A stretch of DNA of 64,000 nt from CBDAQD01 sp965275905 (GTDB taxonomy: Bacteria; Pseudomonadota; Alphaproteobacteria; Rhizobiales; JAJFHC01), in contig CBDHYJ010000080.1 of assembly GCA_965275905.1 (NCBI GenBank), positions 124,001-188,000 on the forward strand. The letters run 5' to 3'. This document shows positions 43,021 to 51,006 of this stretch, one piece after another (the first letter of the stretch is position 1; the number at the start of each line of letters is the position of its first letter). Below the pieces are notes generated by a model that ran no database searches, was not told the origin of the DNA, and worked only from the letters and a program-made list of their open reading frames with translations. A program made the position numbers and the translations under genes.

Positions 43021-43917
43021 ATGACACAAAGAACAGCCAGCCCCGAGGCGTTCGAAAAGCGGCTCATGAAACGCGCCATGGCCGCTCCCTATCTCGAACG
43101 CGACGAGGAATACGATCTCGCCGTTCGCTGGCGTGACCATAAGGACCCCGACGCGCTTCATCAGCTGACCACCGCCTACATGCGCCTGGTGATCTCGATC
43201 GCCGGCAAGTTCCGCAACTACGGACTGCCGATGAGCGACCTGATCCAGGAAGGCAATGTCGGCCTGATGCAGGCAGCCGCGCGTTTCGACCCTGAGCGCG
43301 AAGTGCGCTTCTCGACCTACGCGGTGTGGTGGATCCGCTCCCAGATCCAGGATTACGTGCTGCGCAACTGGTCGATCGTGCGCACGGGCACGACGACGGC
43401 GCAAAAGGCACTGTTCTTCAATCTGCGCCGCCTGCGCGCGATGCTGGATGACGGCACCGCCCAGAGGCTCAGCCCCGAAAGCCGCAACGAGATTGCCGAG
43501 CAGCTGAAAGTCCGCACCAACGACGTCGAGATGATGGAATCGCGCCTGTCGGCGTCCGACTTCTCGCTCAACGCGACGATAGGCGACGGCACCGAGGACT
43601 CGACCGAGTGGCAGGACATGCTTGAGGACGAGGACACCCGGCCGGACGAGAACACGATGATCAGTCTCGATCAGGAAAGCCGGCGCGCATGGCTGAACGG
43701 TGCACTTTCCACGCTCAATGAGCGCGAGCTGGCCATTATTCAGGCCCGCAAGTTGGCGGACGAGGATGACGGCGTCACGCTGGAAGCGCTGGGTGTTGAA
43801 ATGGGCATCTCCAAGGAACGCGTGCGCCAGATCGAGGCACGGGCTCTGGAGAAGCTGAAATCGGCTCTGATCGAGACCGCCGAAGGCGATCCTCGCGCGA
43901 CCGGACTGGTGCCTTAG
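43021..43917 (+). CDS. rpoH: RNA polymerase sigma factor RpoH (sigma-32 family)
   Basis: A 298-residue heat-shock-type sigma factor. Region 2 is clear (GLPMSDLIQEGNVGLMQAAA, VRFSTYAVWWIRSQIQDYVL), followed by the RpoH box in TTAQKALFFNLRRLR, and region 4 with GVEMGISKERVRQIEARALE. The position next to carD and the sequence suggest the RpoH2-type paralogue of Rhizobiales, whose regulon is oxidative and general stress; that assignment is inferred. The ATG at 43021 (MTQRTASPEAF) is chosen; the frame is open to 43003. Confidence 0.94.
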   Translation: MTQRTASPEAFEKRLMKRAMAAPYLERDEEYDLAVRWRDHKDPDALHQLTTAYMRLVISIAGKFRNYGLPMSDLIQEGNVGLMQAAARFDPEREVRFSTYAVWWIRSQIQDYVLRNWSIVRTGTTTAQKALFFNLRRLRAMLDDGTAQRLSPESRNEIAEQLKVRTNDVEMMESRLSASDFSLNATIGDGTEDSTEWQDMLEDEDTRPDENTMISLDQESRRAWLNGALSTLNERELAIIQARKLADEDDGVTLEALGVEMGISKERVRQIEARALEKLKSALIETAEGDPRATGLVP

Positions 43918-43950
43918 CCCGAAGCGACACTTTGATTAACCACACTTTGC

Positions 43951-43976
43951 GGGCCGGCGGCAATCACCGCCGGCCC
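43951..43976. terminator. Hairpin between rpoH and the nuclease gene
   Basis: GGGCCGGCGG-CAATCA-CCGCCGGCCC, a perfect ten-base GC stem in the 69-base gap between two convergent genes. No U tract follows on either strand, so it may work as a bidirectional barrier or mRNA 3' end stabiliser. Confidence 0.6.
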
Positions 43977-43986
43977 GTATCGCATT

Positions 43987-44832
43987 TCAGTCCAGGATCT
44001 CGATCTGCTCGCGATGGGTGATGGCCACCAGCGGGCCATTGCGCCGTTCTATCCAGCCTCGCACGCGGATCCGCTTCGATTGCAGATGTTCGGCATTGAG
44101 ACCCGAGGTCGTGAGCCGCTTGTCGGCCGACGCCGACAGGCTCGCGGTAAAATCCCGCCGCCAGTTGGCCTCGAAATTGAGATAAGCGCGGCCGCGAACC
44201 CTGGCCACGTCGTGAACCGTGCCTTCGATAATCTGGAAACTTCCGCTGTCGTCAGCGAGCCTGGTCACATCCAGCGCCTTGCGCACCGCATAGGTCTGAT
44301 CGCTCCAGAGGCCGCGTTCCGCCTTCCGCGCGCGATCCTCCTGGTCCAGCAGGTCGAGAATGCAGGCCCGGTTGTCACTGAACGAGTAGACGCGGGCCAG
44401 CCCCTGCCGGACAAGTTCGCCCTGGAGCCACAGCCGTCCGGAACCTGTGGTCACGAACACCTGAGCCAGTGCCCGGCCGTTTCGGTCGCGTCTGCGGCCG
44501 CCGTAAAACAGCCGGACCGGTTTGCCCAGCGCAACAGACCTGAGCGCGGAGCGCGCCGTGTCGGCAAGCGGCCAGGGATGATGGGCGCTCAGGTCCGCCG
44601 GGCGGACGGGCGCGTGCGCGCCGATGAGCCGGACCTCGAGCCCGCCGGCCAGCCGGAGGGTTTCGCCGTCGAGCACATCCTGGACCACGCCCTCCTCGCC
44701 CGGCTTCAGCGCACAGACCGCAAGGACCGGAATCGAGCTTAAGGTCAGACAGAGAAGGACCGCGCCGATGCTCCTGACGATCGCTGGCATTCGTCGCGCA
44801 GTGGCAAACTCAAGTCGTGGCGATTGCATCAT
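43987..44832 (-). CDS. Exported thermonuclease (SNase-like) family protein
   Basis: A 281-residue secreted protein. After a basic start there is a signal sequence (IVRSIGAVLLCLTLSSIPVL, cleavage after AVCA region). The body has a staphylococcal-nuclease-like OB fold: VQDVLDGETLRLAGGLEVRL, GAHAP, and GRALAQVFVTTGSGRLWLQG, with WLQGELVRQGLARVY. The C-terminal part (GTVHDVARVRGRAYLNFEAN) looks like a second OB-like domain. Some nuclease catalytic Arg/Glu residues are not evident by eye, so activity is uncertain. ATG 44790 is an alternative start. Confidence 0.82.
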   Translation of the reverse strand: MMQSPRLEFATARRMPAIVRSIGAVLLCLTLSSIPVLAVCALKPGEEGVVQDVLDGETLRLAGGLEVRLIGAHAPVRPADLSAHHPWPLADTARSALRSVALGKPVRLFYGGRRRDRNGRALAQVFVTTGSGRLWLQGELVRQGLARVYSFSDNRACILDLLDQEDRARKAERGLWSDQTYAVRKALDVTRLADDSGSFQIIEGTVHDVARVRGRAYLNFEANWRRDFTASLSASADKRLTTSGLNAEHLQSKRIRVRGWIERRNGPLVAITHREQIEILD

Positions 44833-44896
44833 GTCCGGAATACGGACAGGCAGCCGGTTTTCCGTCGCGGGCCGGCGCGTACAGCCATCTTGTCCG

Positions 44897-44926
44897 TTGT
44901 CTCGGATGGGCCGGAACCGTTATAAG
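44897..44926 (+). promoter_or_regulatory. Candidate promoter of tRNA-Arg
   Basis: TTGTCT (44897-44902), an 18-base spacer and TATAAG (44921-44926), eleven bases before the first tRNA base. Confidence 0.55.
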
Positions 44927-44936
44927 GGACGTCCGT

Positions 44937-45013
44937 GGCCCCGTAGCTCAGCCGGATAGAGCATCAGATTCCTAATCTGAGGGTCGCAGGTTCGAATCCT
45001 GCCGGGGTCACCA
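44937..45013 (+). tRNA. tRNA-Arg (anticodon CCT)
   Basis: A full 77-base cloverleaf with encoded CCA. The acceptor stem pairs GGCCCCG with CGGGGTC (one G-U pair). The anticodon arm is TCAGA-TTCCTAA-TCTGA with CCT at the wobble-to-third positions, reading AGG. The T arm is GCAGG-TTCGAAT-CCTGC. tRNA-Arg genes are common integration sites, and an accessory-looking region follows; I found no repeat of the tRNA 3' end further along the window by eye. Confidence 0.97.
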
Positions 45014-45069
45014 CCGCTTCCAGGCAAATCAGAGCCGCCCTTGGCCTCGCCTCAGCACCCGGGCGAATG

Positions 45070-45543
45070 CTATGGCTGATACGGCAGCGATGAATGGTGC
45101 AGAACGATTCTCAGGGTACCCTCAGCGTCTCTCTTGTAGCCGAAACTCTTGTCGACCTTGGTGACCTGCCCATCCTTGTCCGTCATGATCACCCACCCCA
45201 TCCACAGGGCGACGTCGCCTTCTATGAACTGCGCGGACGTTTCCGAGGTGACGTGGCGCCAACTTTTGAGCCCGAAGCCGCTGTCGAGCGGAAAATTGTC
45301 GTCATGTCCCACGAAATAGGACACAGCGCCCGCGCGGGTCGGACGAAACGTCTGCGTGCCGCTCGCCATTGTGGGTTTGAACAGAACCGGGCCGAGATCG
45401 TAGCCATAGGCCGTGTCAATCAGCTCCTCGGCGACGGGCCGCGCTCCGTCGATCCCGCCGGCTTCATAAGCCTTTGCGATCCCGATCAGAGCATCGCCCC
45501 ACACCGTTCGGGCCTTCAGCAGATCGTCCTCAGTTATAACCAT
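45070..45543 (-). CDS. Small SnoaL/cystatin-like-fold protein of unknown function
   Basis: A 157-residue cytoplasmic protein starting MVITEDDLLKARTVWGDALI. The wording AEELIDTAYGYDLGPVLFKP, AVSYFVGHDDNFPLDSGFG, ALWMGWVIMTDKDGQ and LRIVLHHSSLPYQP resembles a family of small proteins, often exported, that databases sometimes mislabel as phosphoribosyl-AMP cyclohydrolase. I see no HisI motif, so that name should not be used. The fold is probably of the nuclear-transport-factor-2 type. An AAGGA ribosome binding site precedes the ATG at 45543. It stands alone beside the tRNA. Confidence 0.75.
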   Translation of the reverse strand: MVITEDDLLKARTVWGDALIGIAKAYEAGGIDGARPVAEELIDTAYGYDLGPVLFKPTMASGTQTFRPTRAGAVSYFVGHDDNFPLDSGFGLKSWRHVTSETSAQFIEGDVALWMGWVIMTDKDGQVTKVDKSFGYKRDAEGTLRIVLHHSSLPYQP

Positions 45544-45751
45544 CGAGCCATCCTTGCGAAGCGGCGCACCCTGGGAAGGCACTTGCCCCTTCGTTGAACG
45601 GTCTCGGCAATAACGGACGATCGGAGCGCTGTCGACAAGAAACGCATCGATTCAGCAACTTCAGCACAGGCTTGCCCGAGTGCCGTCAACCGCCCGCGCA
45701 GGCCATGGAGCCGGCGGGCCGCTGACGAACCGGGTCTGAAGCGCCTTGCGG

Positions 45752-46573
45752 TCAGACCAGAGCGATCAACCGGCAGGGTCCGCCGGTTCCGCCCTTGTGT
45801 TTGGGCGCGCCGACAATCAGGGTGGCACCGGTGGCCGGCAGCATGTCGAGATTGGCGATGTTCTCGATCGCCCAACGGTTTGCCGGCAGCCACGTGTAGT
45901 GGGTGATGAAGTCGCCCGATATGCCATAGTCGATGGACAGGGTATCAACACCGATACCCGCGACCTGCGCTTCCTCCAGCAGCATTTTCGCTGCCTCGAC
46001 ATGGAAAGCGGGGAAGTGCATCTTGCCCGCGTCATCGGCGTTCCGGAAGCCCGGCGAGCCCAGCCGCTTCTGCCAGCCGGCGTTCTGGACCACACAGGCG
46101 TTCTGGGGAATCGGCCCGTGCTTGGAAATCCAGGCTTTCAGGTCGTCAGGCGTAACCTGCGCATCTGCATTGGCATCCGCCTTCTCCCGGATGTCGACGA
46201 CGGCCAGCGGGCAAACCAGCGATTCTACAGGAACCTCGTCGATCGAGGCACCACCATCGGTGAAGTGCAGCGGCGCGTCGATGTGAGTCCCCGTGTGCTC
46301 GTTCACGCGCAGCGTCTTCAGGTTGAACTTGTTCTTGGCATAGGTGAACACGTCCTCGTCAAAGAACTGCTGTTCTCCGAAATAGGTCGGGAAGTCGTGT
46401 GTCAGGGTATACGTCAGGTCGATGGCTCGGCTTGCCCCCTGCGCAAGCACGGGCGATGGCGCCAGAGCGGCCGAAGCCACGATCGCCGCGCCGGCCGCCG
46501 CCGAACCGCGAAACAGATCGCGACGGCTGAGCGCCTTTCCCTTGACATATTCCATGATGATTGGGTGGCACAT
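45752..46573 (-). CDS. Tat-exported cyclase-family (kynurenine-formamidase-like) hydrolase
   Basis: A 273-residue protein with a twin-arginine signal (LSRRDLFRGSAAAGAAIVAS, cleavage near VLAQG), so a folded periplasmic enzyme. The metal-binding motif HTGTHIDAPLHF of the cyclase family PF04199 is present at about residue 95, and the second part (GFRNADDAGKMHFPAFHVEA, GIGVDTLSIDYG) fits too. Family members include kynurenine formamidase and isatin hydrolase; the substrate here is unknown. An AGGGAG ribosome binding site supports ATG 46573. It is divergent from the adenylation enzyme. Confidence 0.88.
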   Translation of the reverse strand: MCHPIIMEYVKGKALSRRDLFRGSAAAGAAIVASAALAPSPVLAQGASRAIDLTYTLTHDFPTYFGEQQFFDEDVFTYAKNKFNLKTLRVNEHTGTHIDAPLHFTDGGASIDEVPVESLVCPLAVVDIREKADANADAQVTPDDLKAWISKHGPIPQNACVVQNAGWQKRLGSPGFRNADDAGKMHFPAFHVEAAKMLLEEAQVAGIGVDTLSIDYGISGDFITHYTWLPANRWAIENIANLDMLPATGATLIVGAPKHKGGTGGPCRLIALV

Positions 46574-46950
46574 ATTATTTCTCCCTCAGTTTTTTGGCGG
46601 CTGGAAACTGGCGGCCCGGCCGGTCATCAACCAGCCGCTGGCTTGGAGTGAAATGGTATTTCGTAACAGTATGGTTTGCAATGTTCGCCCCCGGGCCGGC
46701 CGGATGCAGATTCCGGCGCCACGCTTGTGTTCGGCCCCTTTAACCGCCTTGCCGACGGTCACGCGAAATCGTCGCGAACCGCCTCCTGACCGGTCATCCC
46801 CCAGAGTGGCGTCAACGGCGGGCATTTGTGAGTGCACGGCCCAGTTAGCAATTTGATATTTTTTTTATGATAAGTGTCCGTTGCGTCAAACGAATAGGGG
46901 CAGCGTTCTTCCGAAAGCCGGGCGCTCGCCGAAAAACAGGGAAATGCGCA
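46574..46950. other. Divergent gap between the cyclase-family gene and the adenylation gene
   Basis: This 377-base region should hold promoters for both neighbours. The only notable features are a run of eight T residues at about 46859-46866 and an in-frame ATG at 46867 that would extend the adenylation protein by 28 basic residues but has no ribosome binding site. No clear operator was seen. Confidence 0.5.
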
Positions 46951-49170
46951 ATGGACTCTCTTCGAATCGCGGAGGAATCCGCGTCGCAGGTGGTGTCTTC
47001 TGCTGAGTACGCACGCCTGCCGGATATCGCGCTCTACACGCAAGATACGGCGTCGATCGGTATGACCGCAGCACCGGCAGATTCGGACTGGGCCGGCCGC
47101 ATTGACACGCTCGCGCAACATTTTCCGGATGTCTTGCGGCGTGACCTGGCACTCGCTGTCCTTGCCGTTTACATCGCCCGTGTATCGGAGAATGGAGAAG
47201 CCGTCTTCCCGCTAAGGGTTTCCGGATTGGCCGTCGGAGCTTACGACTTCGCGCACTGTTCAGTTGCGCTCGCACCGCAGGACAGGTTCGAGGATGTTCT
47301 CGGAGAAGTGGCTCGGACGATACTGCATTCAGCCGGGAGCGCCGGTCAGGACGTAACCCCCCGGCCGGCAGAACCTCACGCGTTCATGGTGACGGCCGGA
47401 TCAACGACAGATCCGTATTCCGACGCCCAGTTGCACTTGCATTGCCACGACGACGGCGCCGTCACGCTGTGGCATGCCAACAACATTCGGCCAGAAGCAG
47501 CATCGCTGATCATGGAGCGAATGGTTGCCCTGGCGCAGGGGATCGCTGCCGACCCGGCCGCACCGCTTGTCCGCCAGCCCATCATGTCGGCGCGCGAGCG
47601 CAAGCTGGTCGTCCAGGACTGGAACGCGACTGACAAGGCCTACGGTTACGACGGCGGGCTGGTCGCAATGATGGAGCGGGCCGCGTCGGAAACGCCGGAC
47701 CATCCCGCGCTGATCTACATGGACACCGTCCTCAGTTTCGCGGAATTCAACAGCCGTGTTAATCGCCTTGCACGTCTGCTGCAGGCGAAGGGCGTCGGAA
47801 GGGACCGCTTCGTCTGTCTGTGCATGGACCGCAGCCTCGAAATGGTGATCGGGCTCTGGGCGACGCTAAAGGCAGGTGGCGCGTATGTGCCGCTGAATGT
47901 CGACGACCCGGCCGAGCGCATCAGCGGGATTGTTGACGACTGCCAACCGAAGGTGCTGCTTACGCAGGCGCATATCAGGGATCGCATCGAAACCCGGGAG
48001 ACGGAAGTCATCGTCCTGCCCGAGGGTGGTGACATCGACCCGACAGCAGATGACAGCGATCCTGGTGTCGTGATCGGTCCGGATGACCTTGCGTACATGA
48101 TCTATACATCCGGATCCACGGGCAAGCCCAAGGGCGTGGTTGTGGAACACGGCGCCATACACAATCGGGTTGTCTGGATGCACGAAGAATACGGGCTGCT
48201 CCCGGAAGACCGCGTATTGCAGAAAACCCCCTATGTTTTCGACGTTTCTGTGTGGGAGTTTCTCTGGTCCTTCTCAGTCGGCTCGACGCTGGTCGTCGCG
48301 GAACCCGGCGGTCATACGGCGATCGGCTATCTTTACCGTCTCATCCGTGATGCCGGCGTAACCCATTTGCACTTCGTTCCGTCGATATTGCGGCTGTTCC
48401 TGAGGGCGCCGGCACTCGACCAACTGCCGATCAAGAAGCTGTTTTGCTCGGGCGAGGCTTTGGGTTTCGATCTGGTGGAATCCTTCTATCAGAAAGCCAA
48501 CGACTACGCGGAAGTGCACAATCTCTATGGCCCCACGGAAGCGGCGGTCGACGTCAGCTATTTTGCCTGTCCGCGCGATCCGGCCGATGACTGCATCCCG
48601 ATCGGCCGTCCCGTCACCAACACCGGGCTGTACGTGCTGGACCAGTTCGACCAGCCGGTTCCGGTAGGCGTTCCGGGAGAGCTGCATATTGGTGGCGTCC
48701 AGCTTGCACGGGGGTACTGGGCGCGCGAAGACCTGACTGCGGAGAAGTTCATTCCCTGTCCGGTAGAGGACGCGCCGCATGAGCGCCTTTACCGCACCGG
48801 CGACCTCGCGTTCTTCCGGCCGGATGGGGAGATCGTCTATCTGGGCCGCAACGACTTTCAGGTGAAGATCAACGGCGTGCGCATGGAACTTGGCGAGATC
48901 GAGGTGGCAATCCGCGAACAGGGCGGCGTCAAAGACGTTGTCGTCGTCGCCGAGGAGAATGCCGGAAACAAGATACTGATCGCCTATGTGGTCGCCGAGA
49001 ATCCGTGCAATGGCGAGGCTCAGCGGTTGATGGACGGCGTGGCTGCGACCCGGCCGGTCTACTACGTGCCGCAAGAGGTGCGCTTCATTGCTGAAATGCC
49101 GCTCACGGTTTCCGGCAAGATCAACCGGAAGGCCCTTGCCGATCAGACTCTGCTGGGAACAGGTGACTGA
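46951..49170 (+). CDS. Stand-alone NRPS-type adenylation enzyme, predicted serine-activating, with a partial condensation-like N-terminus
   Basis: A 739-residue amino-acid-activating enzyme. Residues about 1-190 look like the C-terminal half of a condensation domain without the HHxxxDG motif. The adenylation domain has all core motifs: YMIYTSGSTGKPKGVVVEHG (A3, about 383), FDVSVWEFLW (A4), NLYGPTEAAVDVSY (A5), YRTGDL (A7), FQVKINGVRMELGEIE (A8) and SGKINRKAL (A10, Lys723). The specificity residues by eye are D431 V432 W435 H474 F498 S500 L525 V533 D534 K723, the code of EntF for L-serine. No carrier, thioesterase or reductase domain follows. A ribosome binding site AGGGA lies eight bases before ATG 46951. 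Confidence 0.88.
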   Translation: MDSLRIAEESASQVVSSAEYARLPDIALYTQDTASIGMTAAPADSDWAGRIDTLAQHFPDVLRRDLALAVLAVYIARVSENGEAVFPLRVSGLAVGAYDFAHCSVALAPQDRFEDVLGEVARTILHSAGSAGQDVTPRPAEPHAFMVTAGSTTDPYSDAQLHLHCHDDGAVTLWHANNIRPEAASLIMERMVALAQGIAADPAAPLVRQPIMSARERKLVVQDWNATDKAYGYDGGLVAMMERAASETPDHPALIYMDTVLSFAEFNSRVNRLARLLQAKGVGRDRFVCLCMDRSLEMVIGLWATLKAGGAYVPLNVDDPAERISGIVDDCQPKVLLTQAHIRDRIETRETEVIVLPEGGDIDPTADDSDPGVVIGPDDLAYMIYTSGSTGKPKGVVVEHGAIHNRVVWMHEEYGLLPEDRVLQKTPYVFDVSVWEFLWSFSVGSTLVVAEPGGHTAIGYLYRLIRDAGVTHLHFVPSILRLFLRAPALDQLPIKKLFCSGEALGFDLVESFYQKANDYAEVHNLYGPTEAAVDVSYFACPRDPADDCIPIGRPVTNTGLYVLDQFDQPVPVGVPGELHIGGVQLARGYWAREDLTAEKFIPCPVEDAPHERLYRTGDLAFFRPDGEIVYLGRNDFQVKINGVRMELGEIEVAIREQGGVKDVVVVAEENAGNKILIAYVVAENPCNGEAQRLMDGVAATRPVYYVPQEVRFIAEMPLTVSGKINRKALADQTLLGTGD

Positions 49171-49325
49171 TCGGTTGGCCAGCCGGTCGCAACCATAGGC
49201 CGCGAGAGGTGATCGTTGCAAAGGCGGCTTTTGGCACGCCTTCTCGGTTCGGCAATCTTGTAACAGACGGTCAAATGTGGCCGGGAATATGATGTTCGGG
49301 GCACGGGCCCCAAAGATTGGAGCCT

Positions 49326-49380
49326 GCGCCTGACCCGAAGGCGACATTCGACTGAACATCCCTTCAGGTCGGTCAGGCGT
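49326..49380. other. Long hairpin between the convergent adenylation and folE genes
   Basis: GCGCCTGACC pairs with GGTCAGGCGT (ten bases, one G-U), with an inner GAAGG/CCTTC stem. It is placed where a bidirectional terminator would be expected between two convergent genes, but no U tract follows. Confidence 0.45.
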
Positions 49381-49424
49381 TATGCGGTTTCAATGACCAA
49401 ATGGCAGATTTGCGGGTCGGGCTC

Positions 49425-50084
49425 TCATCCCTGAGACCCCGGGGAAGCGGCCCCGATCGGGCCGATCATATCCAGAAACTCCCGGCGCATCTGTCGATCA
49501 TCCTGAAAGCAGCCCAGCATTCGGCTCGTCACCATGCTGACCCCTGGTTTCCGGATCCCCCGCGTGGTCATGCACTGGTGTGCCGCCTCGATAACGACAC
49601 CGACCCCGCGGGGCTTGAGCACCTCCTGCAGCGTATCCGCAATCTGAGCCGTGAGTGTTTCCTGGATTTGCATGCGCTTTGAAAAAATTTCGACGAGGCG
49701 CGCCAGTTTGGAGACACCCACGACGCGATCAGACGGCAAATAGCCGATATGAGCCTTGCCGAGAATGGGGACAATGTGATGCTCGCAGTGCGACTCCAGG
49801 CGGATATCCCGCAGGATGATCATGTCGTCATAATCGGCGGTCTCTCTGAAAGTAGTGGCAAGTGCATCCACCGGATCTTCCCGATATCCGGCAAAGAACT
49901 CCTCATAGGCGCGGACAACGCGTCCGGGAGTACCACGTAATCCTTCTCGGTCCGGATCCTCACCGGCCCATTCGATCAGCGTTCGAACAGCGGCTTCCGC
50001 CTCCGCGCGACTCGGGCGGCCGGGGACGTAAGGTTCGCCCTCCGCAAAGCTGTCGTGATCGCTGTTGTCTAATGCTTCATCCAT
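49425..50084 (-). CDS. folE: GTP cyclohydrolase I (zinc-dependent, type IA)
   Basis: Converts GTP to dihydroneopterin triphosphate, the first step to folate and other pterins. The 219-residue protein has the zinc ligands in LESHCEHHIVPILGKAHIGY and VVIEAAHQCMTTRGIRKPG, with GRPSRAEAEAAVRTLIEWAG and RMQIQETLTAQIADTL typical of the family. The start could be the ATG at 50084 or a TTG at 50090. It is divergent from the DUF1826 gene across a Zur-like palindrome, an unusual setting for a zinc-requiring FolE. Confidence 0.95.
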   Translation of the reverse strand: MDEALDNSDHDSFAEGEPYVPGRPSRAEAEAAVRTLIEWAGEDPDREGLRGTPGRVVRAYEEFFAGYREDPVDALATTFRETADYDDMIILRDIRLESHCEHHIVPILGKAHIGYLPSDRVVGVSKLARLVEIFSKRMQIQETLTAQIADTLQEVLKPRGVGVVIEAAHQCMTTRGIRKPGVSMVTSRMLGCFQDDRQMRREFLDMIGPIGAASPGSQG

Positions 50085-50129
50085 ATTCAAAACGTCCTAC
50101 CGTTCGCGACGCCACCCCATTGCGATTCA

Positions 50130-50152
50130 GCAATATAACGTTATAACGTTGC
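50130..50152. promoter_or_regulatory. Zur-like palindrome between folE and the DUF1826 gene
   Basis: The 14-base perfect palindrome AACGTTATAACGTT (50137-50150) lies within a 23-base near-palindrome that begins GCAA and ends TTGC. The TTATAA core with flanking arms resembles the GTTATAAC-type operators bound by the zinc repressor Zur in alphaproteobacteria. It sits 46 bases before folE and 95 before the DUF1826 gene, able to serve both. The assignment is by resemblance and neighbours only. Confidence 0.6.
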
Positions 50153-50246
50153 GCTTCAACTGACCGCGTTACTGAGTGCCATGACATCCCCGTCAACTCA
50201 AGCACAGTTCCGCCTCAGGCACCGTGAACCGGTAGGGATCTAACGG

Positions 50247-50891
50247 ATGAATTACGTTCGCGAACATGTAGAAGATGCCGCCATCGAAGTGGCCGTCGCG
50301 GAGCGACCGGAAGCCCTGGACGTCTTCTTCGCTGACGGCGTTGCGGCCGCAATTTGGCAACGCCGGCTTCAGAGCGGATTTCAGCAATGGATCGACGGAC
50401 TTGACCCTCGGCACTTGCCAAGCTGCCGGGTGATCCTGAGACCGGCTGACGTTGACTACGCCGTGACACAGATCTGCGAAAGCGCAAGCGTGCCATCCTG
50501 TGCGTGGCGCGACTCCCTCGTCGCTGACATTTCGGTTCTGGCCGAGATTTTCGCCGGGATGATGCAGGCAGAGTATCTCCGTTTGCGCTTGGACGTCGTG
50601 ACGACAAACGCATGCCGGAAGTTCCACATCGATTCGGTAAAGGCGCGTCTGATATGCACCTATCGCGGCACCGGCACGCAGTACGGCATCTCGACCGACG
50701 GAACAGCCCCGGACCCTGTATTCACCGTGCCGACCGGATGTCCCATCATCATGCGGGGAACCCTTTGGCCGAAACCGCCCCGCTCCGGGCTCCTGCACCG
50801 CTCTCCTCCCATAGCCGGCACGGGCGAGACCCGGCTTGTGCTGGTTCTCGATCCCATGGCCGGGCCTGAAGAGGACGTCCGTGTGCAATGA
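50247..50891 (+). CDS. DUF1826 family protein
   Basis: A 214-residue protein with the DUF1826 signature CRKFHIDSVKARLICTYRGT (about residues 127-146) and a C-terminal LLHRSPPIAGTGETRLVLVL. The family function is unknown; I recall it near COG0523 GTPases and in predicted Zur regulons, so a role in zinc shortage is plausible. The HxD pair in FHID and the later HR could be a metal site of the kind found in 2-oxoglutarate oxygenases, but this is a guess from pattern. It is divergent from folE. Confidence 0.85.
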   Translation: MNYVREHVEDAAIEVAVAERPEALDVFFADGVAAAIWQRRLQSGFQQWIDGLDPRHLPSCRVILRPADVDYAVTQICESASVPSCAWRDSLVADISVLAEIFAGMMQAEYLRLRLDVVTTNACRKFHIDSVKARLICTYRGTGTQYGISTDGTAPDPVFTVPTGCPIIMRGTLWPKPPRSGLLHRSPPIAGTGETRLVLVLDPMAGPEEDVRVQ

Positions 50892-51006
50892 ACGGACACG
50901 CGTCCCGCACTGACGCACGAGGCTGATCCCACTCGCTCCCCATCGGAAAGTGCATAGCGGCGTGGTGCTTGATGCCTGAAAGGCTTATGTTAGGCCGGTA
51001 TTCGGG

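Noticed and set aside
45070..45543. Phosphoribosyl-AMP cyclohydrolase (HisI)
   Set aside because: The sequence resembles proteins that carry this label in databases, but HisI zinc-binding motifs are absent; a NTF2-like protein of unknown function is safer.
46867..46950. Upstream ATG of the adenylation gene
   Set aside because: It would add 28 basic residues and is preceded by a T run with no ribosome binding site, while ATG 46951 has AGGGA at a suitable distance.
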